From contig CAXHUL010000250.1 in the NCBI GenBank assembly GCA_964019695.1, positions 620,001-684,000 of the forward strand: a stretch of DNA of 64,000 nt, in the 5' to 3' direction. Positions 13,084-64,000 of this stretch are shown piece by piece (position 1 is the stretch's first letter; every line of letters starts with the position of its first letter). The notes beneath the pieces are model-generated. The model saw only the letters and a program-made list of their open reading frames with translations. It did not search any database and had not been told where the DNA came from. Made by a program: the position numbers and the translations under genes. The stretch is from Loripinus fragilis (lineage: Eukaryota > Mollusca > Bivalvia > Lucinida > Lucinidae).

Positions 13084-14075
13084 CGGCACAACCTATTTTC
13101 GACCGCCTCCTAATTTCGACCACCTAATACTTTGCTTGACAAAAATCTTAATAGTCTGAATTTTGCAGCTTTGGTGGTATCATTGTTTACAGGAGGGATA
13201 TGCAAGTTAAGTAGCGGTTTACTTTCAGCTTTGGTAGTTGAATGTGAACTATGAATAAACATTGTATTAGAGGACCCTGTTTTCTCTAGCTTTTTCTTAT
13301 TACCAAATTATCTGCGTGTTTTCATGGCTACAGTTTCTTAATTTTTGATAAAAAAAATCATACTTTTTACATTTGAATGATTAACTGCATTGCCTGTGAC
13401 CATTGTTGCCAATTAAAATTGAAAAGCTTACAGAATAAATTTATTTTGAGGTAAACTTTTGATATACCATGCTTATGACAATTTTCTTCATTTTCTTTAC
13501 TTTTAAAAATTGTTCAGGCCTCAAAAAATGTCAAATAACTCCCCACATCATCTACAATAGTTACTTTTTTATACTTGTGTGAGGCACAGTTCCTCTGGTG
13601 TTGAAATACATGTGCTTTGTCTCTGCTGATAGTACAGAAATTGTTATATACCGAAAAACATAACCCTACCCCAAGTAATTCAACTGTCCATTCAGATTTC
13701 CATACATGGTATATATTTTCCTGGGGTGTTGGACTTCATTACCATTTTCAAAAATATTTTGCATGTGTTTTGCCTTTGTAAGGTTGTAGTGCAAGTACAG
13801 AAACATATTCAGAGCTATTTGGTTTTGACAGAAAATATTTACCCCAGGCGGTCGGAAATTGGTTGTTAAATTCCCAAATTTGCTACCACTGACCACTTTC
13901 TAAATGAAAGGCCTTGGCAGACTTACAAATGGAAACCCCAAACTTTGTAGCTATATATTTCTTGCTCTTGGACTGATAGATAATATAAAGCAATAATTAT
14001 AAGAATAGGACTTGAAAGCAAATAAAATGACACAAATTACTTCTTAGGCGGTCGAAAACTGGTTGTGCCAGGATA
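13079..14075. mobile_element. ~1-kb inverted-repeat element between SINEs
   Basis: The left end tcccggcacaacctattttc plus gaccgcct is mirrored at the right end by aggcggtc and gaaaactggttgtgccagga with about four mismatches. TA lies directly outside both ends. Variants of ggcggtcgaaa recur inside (13,105 and 13,848). No transposase frame; a mariner- or piggyBac-type MITE is possible but unproven. Confidence 0.72.
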
Positions 14076-14077
14076 AA

Positions 14078-14375
14078 TCAGTGGTTAGGCACTTGCCTCT
14101 GGTGCTAGAGGTTCCAGGTTCGATTCCCGCTCGTGGCGAGAAAAATTTCAGTGTCCGAACACGCTTTCTCTAGTGTCATTTGCGGGGATGATGCTAGATA
14201 AGTGCATCGTCCTTCGGATCGGGACGTTAACTGTGCAGGGAAAGTCACCCCCTGTGCAGGTTAAAGAACCCTACGGTAATTTAGATATGGTTACTTGTAG
14301 CCTTTCATCCTGCAACCCAGAGTGTACAAAGTTTACTGTCATGCCGTCTTAAAATAAATTTTCTTATCTTATCTA
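14078..14375 (+). mobile_element. SINE family 3, near full-length copy
   Basis: The tRNA-like head has cagtggttaggcacttgcct and box B ggttcgattcc. The body includes agtgtcatttgcggggatga, then aaagtcaccccctgtgcagg, and a tail aaataaattttcttatctta. The body recurs as a split copy around the hAT-like element (14,440-14,547 and 18,191-18,262). Confidence 0.8.
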
Positions 14376-14420
14376 GTACACCTGCCGATAATACTAGAAA
14401 GAGGGTCTGGCAGTATATAG

Positions 14421-14440
14421 AGAAAGAAAGAAAGAAAGAG
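14421..14440 (+). repeat. AAAG microsatellite
   Basis: About five copies of aaag just before the second SINE body. Confidence 0.85.
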
Positions 14441-14547
14441 GAAAAGTTTCAGGGTCCAAGCACAATTTCCTTAGTGTCATATTTGCATGGATGTCACTTA
14501 TAAAAATCGGGAAATTAACTGGATGTCCACTGTACAGGGAAAGTCAC
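14440..14547 (+). mobile_element. SINE family 3, left half of a copy split by a transposon
   Basis: The body sequence (cttagtgtcatatttgcatg ... tgtacagggaaagtcac) stops at 14547 and resumes at 18191 with aaagtcaccccctttgcagg. The 8 bases AAAGTCAC appear on both sides of the break, proving insertion into a pre-existing SINE. Confidence 0.85.
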
Positions 14548-14764
14548 GGGAACAAGACAACTCGATGACAGAACAATTCAGCAACAGTTTTTTTTAGACA
14601 ATTCAGCGAAAGATTTGAGACAACTAAGCGACACTTTTTGAGACAATTCGGCGACACTTTTATTCCCTAACTGATAATTATTATAATTGATAAAGGGTTC
14701 ATGGGCAGTTTTAAGACAATTCACCGACATAAATGATTTATATCTTTAAAAATCAATACACTAG

Positions 14765-17144
14765 CAGGGCTTTATCTGCCACACCTGTGGGGCTGAATTT
14801 CGGCCCCATTCCCAATTTAAAATAGCCACCTTTTTTCCCAATTGCATGTCTATTTTTCCCAATTTTAGACCACTACAACTTATGAGAATCAATGACCCAT
14901 ATCACAATGTTACTTTAACACTTGCGCTTGGCATTAAACAATCTAAAATAACTTGATTTTCAGGATAAATTTTGCTCCCATAATTATATTTCATGTCAAT
15001 ATTTTTCCCAATTTAAACATTCAGTCATGGACGTATATATTACCTGGACTGGAAACACCAATAGATTTACCGATAATCGTTATTCGATCTTTGTCGCGCT
15101 GAAATCCAGGTAAGCGGCAGGCAATTTCTGATAAAGTGACGTATCACTTTAAGAGAAAGAGATGCGCATGTGTATGGGCATTTGTGTCTTCACCCCTAGC
15201 ATCTCGGTAAGAAGCGATAGGTCTGAAAGAATAGTACCGTTTTATGGATCAGCTTCTTAGCTGCAATTTGATACCAAACACGATGTTGTTCCAGTAAAAA
15301 GTAAAATAATTCCGCGGAATAAATGAACCTAAAATTACCATCTTATCCGCGTCCTGTGATGAAAAATGAAACTTTCGATGAGAATTAAAAAAATAAAACG
15401 TGGGTTACAGTTCATTCACTATTGCACGGATCATAAATACAGCTATAATATGGGCCTCAACGCGAGAAAAAATCTGTCTTCGGGGGATTTGCGAACAACA
15501 CAGGCGCAGACCAGCCTGCGCATCCGCGCAGTCTGATCAGCGCCTTTTTATTCGCTTTTTGGAAAGTATCATATGTAAACTTGCTGCAGGTGAAATTTCA
15601 AGCTAGTCTCTATAGCTGAGGAGACTGGTTTGAAACACTCTTTGTCAACCCCTCCCCCCAAAGACATGTTTTCTCACAACAAGGCCCATATGATACCAAA
15701 CAATCTAGTGTTCTCAGAAAAAAAATACCAAAGAAAAAAGGTAACGCATCAGGCTCTTCTTCATTTCACAGACATGGAAGAAGGCATTTTTTTTCATACA
15801 ACGCAATTAACCCACATAAGCCTAACGTCCTTTTTGTGGGGCATAGGTAAACAGTGCAGAACCAGATGAGACCCAGCTGAACGCGGTATCTGATCAGGGT
15901 CTCCATCGTTTGCTTACAGAATGTTCTATAAAAATTTAAGAAAATGAAAATGACACCCAGTACCCCTTAAAAGGAAATCGCCTGGTCCAATTGAGTGGAG
16001 AGGGCGTAAATGAATTAAACAGAAATTCAGTATCTTTTGTTTAATTCTTTAATTGGCTATTATTGTCAGTTGTTGAGAATACCACTTCTAAAATAAGTCG
16101 TTTTGGTTGAAGAGATATTTAACGCAGTCGCGGAAATAATTACTGCTCACAGCTGTCTTTACCAACTACATTGTTAATTGTTAAACAAAAGCTTTTTAAG
16201 GAAATGAAATGAAGTGTATCTATGGTTGACAAAGCATCATTTATAATTAAATGTATGTTTTCACGCTTTTAAACCCTGCAATGTGGCTAAATTCCTGGTG
16301 TACATTAGAGGCAATGTTTAGGTTCCCAGTGTTGGGACACCTCCGTAGAGTGGAACGTTATGCGGAAATATGAAGGAAAGACGATTTTGCTAGCATCTTA
16401 TCTGCATGATTTTATTTTGTTTTTGCTAAAAAATTAAAATTTTAGTTCGGAAATGTGTAATTTATGTATTAAGTGTTAAGTATATCAAAAATACTCACAT
16501 CAATTAGCTCTACAACCGACAATTTCGATGGTATAGAATATACAGATGTAGTACGAAAAGTTGAAAATTTTATCATTTTGCCTCTTTTTCATATCGTCTC
16601 TGCAACAAAAGTTTGCAATATAACGATATTCTACAAAATGCAAATTTAGGACAAATATATAAACGTTCAGGAATTTAAAGAATTACACTCATTGAGCGCT
16701 TCACATTGCCACAGTAAAAGTGACAAGTACCTCAGTAAAATTCTAACTTCCACTATTTTCAAGATGGCGGCTTGTAAACAACGCAATCTGTCCAAAATAA
16801 CACGAAAATTAACCATTATCCACTGATTTTATTCCAACATAGCACATATGAGATATACTTAAAAACTTATTCTCGTTTATTCCGTAAGAATTTTCTCCAC
16901 ATATATTGAATATTCACGGTTTTAACATTGAAAACTTTCCTATGGATCATCGCTATGAACAGCCTCTTTGAAAATGGCGGCAGAAAGGTATTTATCTCGG
17001 CGTATACCCGATTTACGCGTAGGCAATAATATTGATAAAATAGATAAGAAGCCAATCCCTTCAAGTATACATCCGTGATTAAGTCTATATTTTTTCCCAA
17101 TTTTGGCCAGGGGCCGCTTCCCAAGATTGCTGGATAAAGCCCTG
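14765..17144. mobile_element. 2.4-kb CAGGGCTTTATC element, nested
   Basis: It begins cagggctttatc and ends gataaagccctg, a perfect 12-bp inverted repeat, with ACTAG on each side (14760-14764 and 17145-17149). Near each end the text is rich in ttcccaattt and ggcccc. Diverged relatives of its ends lie at 19,400-19,600 and 20,660-21,030. No transposase frame is recognised. Confidence 0.83.
15452..15687. mobile_element. MITE family A, copy 2 (opposite orientation), nested
   Basis: Begins gggcctcaacgcgagaaaaa, ends ttctcacaacaaggccc; the interior is the reverse complement of copy 1 (ctatagctgaggagactggt). It lies inside the 2.4-kb CAGGG element. Confidence 0.85.
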
Positions 17145-17406
17145 ACTAGACAGAAATTAGTGGAAAAAATTAAAATTCTTTTAACTTACGAATTAAACGA
17201 AAGATCTAAAAAAGAAAACAACCTATATAAAATGATAATAATATGTAAATAATAATTATAACAATCTCAGCAGAAAGCTGTAGCAGAGAGTGCACCACCC
17301 TAGCTACCGCCCACCATATCTATGCAATATACATTGTACTGCAATTTTCATAAGTATAAAAATGAAAAAAATGACAATTTTCTTTACCAATATAGCTTTC
17401 ACATTT

Positions 17407-17645
17407 TAGCCGTGACACGAGATTTCCAACAATGTGGTATGTGCGACCAGCAAAGCCTCAGATCAGCCTGCGCATACGTGCAGTCTGATCAGAGCCTTTG
17501 CTAGTCCATTGAATATTCTATGAGTGTTAAGCTACTGACTGAACATCATTTGGAGTTTCTAAGCTTAAAAGGAGGCTGCAGAGGCTCGTCCGAGTCTACA
17601 CATGTCAAAACGCCAAATTGTTGGAAATCTCATGCACTGGCTCCA
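17407..17645 (+). mobile_element. MITE family B, copy 1
   Basis: Ends agccgtgacacgagatttcc and ttggaaatctcatgcactgg-ct form the inverted repeat. The interior shares gaatattctatgagtgttaa and gcctgcgcatacgtgcagtc with copy 2 in reverse. Confidence 0.82.
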
Positions 17646-17720
17646 TTAGTAACATCCATGCAGATACAGAACAGCAGTCACATGTAGAAATGATTGATAC
17701 TGACATTGGCATAGTATATT

Positions 17721-17959
17721 TGAGCCGTGACATGTGATTTCCAACAATGAGACATTTTGACAAGTGCAGACTCAGGCGAGCCTGTGCAGTCCCTTTTTAA
17801 GCTTAAAGACTCCAATTGGTGTTCAGTCAGTAGCTTAACAATCATAGAATATTCAAGGGACTAGCAGAGGCTCTGATCAGACTGCGCATATGCGCAGGCT
17901 GATCTGAGGCTTTGCTGGTCGCACATACCAAAGTGTTGGAAATCTCATACCATGGCTCA
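17721..17959 (-). mobile_element. MITE family B, copy 2, inverted relative to copy 1
   Basis: Same length as copy 1 and read in reverse complement: gagccgtgacatgtgatttc, then ttaacaatcatagaatattc, then cagactgcgcatatgcgcag. The two copies face each other across 75 bases within the hAT-like element. Confidence 0.82.
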
Positions 17960-18307
17960 TATATTTGATGGCCACAAATAACTCTGTCAAGATACATTCT
18001 GATCAATGATTATCCCTAATTGCAATATGATTACCAATTATAATTATCAGTTACAATTCAATTGACGAATCAAACAAAGGCATCAAAGAATTGTCTCAAA
18101 AAGTGTTGCTGAGTTATCTCAAAATTTGTCTTAGAATTGTCTCAAAAACCGTGTCGCCAAATTGTTCTGTCCCCGAGTTGTCTTGATTCCAAAGTCACCC
18201 CCTTTGCAGGTTAAAGAATTAACCCTCAGTAACGGTAATTTAGATACGAGATAGATATAGATAGATATATCCCTAAATATGTCAAATTATTTTGCAAACA
18301 TTTACTT

Positions 18308-18515
18308 TGTCCAAAGAAATTACGGTCATTCTACTCCCTTCTGCTGGTTCAAGAAGGGCTCTTGTCAGTTACAAGCGAAAGTATGTGCACGAAGAACTGG
18401 TTAACCACTAAGTCAAGCTTGCCCAGGAAAAAAGTCTGGTGAACTGACAGTGTCCCGACATGACCATATCTGTTGACTGGGACATAAAGGATCAAACCAA
18501 ATAAATGTGTTTGAA
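18308..18515 (+). mobile_element. SINE family 1, body without tRNA head
   Basis: tacggtcattctactccctt, cagttacaagcgaaagtatg and tgaccatatctgttgactgg match the complete copy at 44,188-44,510. The tRNA-like head is absent, so the copy is 5'-truncated. Confidence 0.82.
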
Positions 18516-18550
18516 AAATATTGCAAGTTATAAGAGAAGACTCTGGAATG

Positions 18551-18948
18551 TCAGCTGAGGCCAGAATTTTTTTATTAGTTGATTTAAAGGAATTGTTTTT
18601 CAGATTTAGGGTCGGGGGGGACAAAAAAAAATAATTTTTTTTTAAATATCTCCAGAAAAAACAGTAAAACTGGTAAGGCAAACCAACTGTCTGTTTTAAA
18701 TTTTTAAATTTTCCTAAAAATCTGGACAGGGCAATCACTTTTAACAGTGTCACTCTCAAAACTCAAAAATACACAGACAGAACCTCAAAAAATTATTATT
18801 TTTTGAACGAAACAAATAATATTAAGAGTCGGCAGATAAAATAAAAAAAATTTTTAGAAAATAAAATTTATTTTTTCCTACTTTCCGAAAAATTACAGTA
18901 GGAGGGTTTGTAAATCAACTAATAAAAAAATTCTGGCCTGAGCCTGAT
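18551..18948. mobile_element. ~400-bp inverted-repeat MITE
   Basis: The left end tcagctgaggccagaatttt, then tttattagttgattta, is mirrored by taaatcaactaataaaaaaa-ttctggcctgagcctga. The interior is A/T-rich with a G run at 18,613. A 136-codon minus-strand ORF here is spread over this element and the SINE and is not a gene. Confidence 0.8.
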
Positions 18949-19882
18949 AGAAAATGATGAGTAGTATAGCAAGGAACTTTAAACTTAAGATGGCCTTTTC
19001 TTATCAAAGAGCACCATCCTTATTGACAAGCATATGGTTTGAGGCACAGTATTTCACCAACACAATTTCTAAAATTTAAAATTCAAAACAAACACGGAAG
19101 CCAGTACTGAAGATACAGTAGATGTAACATTTCACAAGTTATGGAAAAGCAGAAAATAGCAAGTGGACTGTTTAAGTTGGCCTAATTCTTCTCAGTTTAG
19201 CATGACACTTTCAAAATTAACAAGGCAAGAAAGTACTGTTTGTTTAGCAAAATGCAATTTATTTGAAATCAGAGGTTAAAAAAAATCACCATCAAACAAA
19301 TCGGTGGCATTTGAAGTCTTATTGATTGTCAGATTTGAATTCAATTTGGTATGTTTTTATAGTATGAATGTATTTTTTTTATGTTTCTAATAGGTGGTCC
19401 TTGGCTGATCCAGTTAGGCCCCCCAAAAACCTGTGTTTAGGCAGTATTTTATTTGGGATTTTAGGAAGCTACCTTTTCTTTCACATTTTGGAAAACATTT
19501 TATTAAAATTGGGAAAATAAGTGCTAAAATACATGAAATTGGGAAAATAAAAGCCATTTTGGGATTGGGAATGACTCCCATATAAGGCCCTAAAAATGGC
19601 CAAATAAAATCACTGTCCCAAATTTACTGGTGAAACTAAGAATTTTTTTCAGGTTTTCTGGAAAAAAATAGGATTTTGTGCATTTTTAAAGGCGTTTCAA
19701 AATGCATAAAATTATATTTTTTTCCAGAAAAAAATGATTAAAAAAAATGTGTGCCTACCCTACCTAATGGTGGCCTGACAACTGGCTGGTTTGTTGGGCC
19801 TAATTTAGGTCCAAACTATTTGCAATGGTTATCAGAAGAAACCACTAGCAGTTAAAGATGAATCATTCTCATTTTATCACAG
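18949..19882. other. Upstream of DLEC1 exon 1; no promoter identified
   Basis: It holds diverged TIR-element text (ttgggaaaataagtgctaaa, aaggccctaaaaatggcc) and one GTCCAAACTATTTGCAATGG-type interspersed motif at about 19,810. The first coding exon starts at a splice acceptor, so the promoter and 5' UTR exon may lie here or further upstream. Confidence 0.5.

Positions 19883-64000
<44,118 letters not shown>

Larger units (their letters stand above)
14548..18190. mobile_element. hAT-like transposon, 3.6 kb including nested insertions
   Basis: TIRs: left gggaacaagacaactcgatg then acagaacaattcagc; right is the inverted counterpart, ending gagttgtcttgattcc. They agree over about 35 bases with a few mismatches. 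An exact 8-bp target duplication AAAGTCAC (14540-14547, 18191-18198) fits the hAT superfamily. Sub-terminal repeats of gacaattc.gcgaca occur at both ends. No transposase seen, so it is non-autonomous. It contains a 2.4-kb element, a MITE A copy and two MITE B copies. Confidence 0.87.

Noticed and set aside
18349..18759. 136-codon minus-strand ORF
   Set aside because: Spans a SINE body and an unrelated inverted-repeat MITE; no family resemblance.

Overview
The window is animal nuclear DNA: AT-rich, intron-dense and packed with repeats. It carries one multi-exon protein gene I can identify and no bacterial or organellar genes. The gene architecture, a CR1-like LINE with an ATCA-repeat tail, several tRNA-derived SINE families and many short inverted-repeat transposons suggest a lophotrochozoan, probably a bivalve mollusc. 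That placement is inference from general character, not from a database match.

Layout. 1-19.9 kb has no recognised host gene. It holds a TTTTAGTC-rich repeat block (about 60-1,110), a sparse stretch with small repeats, a 5'-truncated LINE (about 6,649-7,983), a 4.6-kb element with ~60-bp inverted ends and AATCA target duplications (8,387-13,001), a ~1-kb inverted-repeat element between SINE pieces, and a nest of transposons (14,548-18,190) whose outer member has hAT-like ends and an 8-bp AAAGTCAC duplication. From 19,883 to the right edge lies the 5' part of a DLEC1 orthologue on the + strand. DLEC1 is an axonemal (central-apparatus) protein with ASH/MSP-like domains. Eleven coding exons were found, with ten mutually phase-compatible junctions once one frameshift is allowed, giving about 572 codons or roughly the N-terminal third. 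The gene runs off the window.

The most unusual feature is that four DLEC1 exons (3, 7, 8 and 10) are each locally amplified as tandem repeats that cross an exon-intron boundary and so copy a splice site: 4 x 112 bp (exon 3 plus donor), 3 x 117 bp (acceptor plus exon 7, open in frame), 2 x 156 bp (exon 8 end plus donor) and about 26 x 133 bp (exon 10 end plus donor, 3.6 kb). The reading frame is also broken twice: a one-base frameshift in exon 2 and an in-frame TAA in exon 5. The copy may be a decaying or polymorphic allele, or the assembly may contain base errors.

The introns hold large inverted-repeat structures: an ~8-kb element with ~1.7-kb arms made partly of GGTCAAGGTCA-type repeats (37.4-45.5 kb), a 1.7-kb long-TIR element with GAAAA duplications (48,159-49,881), a nearly spacer-free 0.9-kb palindrome (34,784-35,697), a ~1.19-kb nearly identical direct duplication containing a 38-bp minisatellite (22.9-25.9 kb), an 8 x 160-bp array (28.4-29.7 kb), and dispersed hairpin MITE and SINE families. 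Most other ORFs are open frames inside these repeats and are not annotated as genes.
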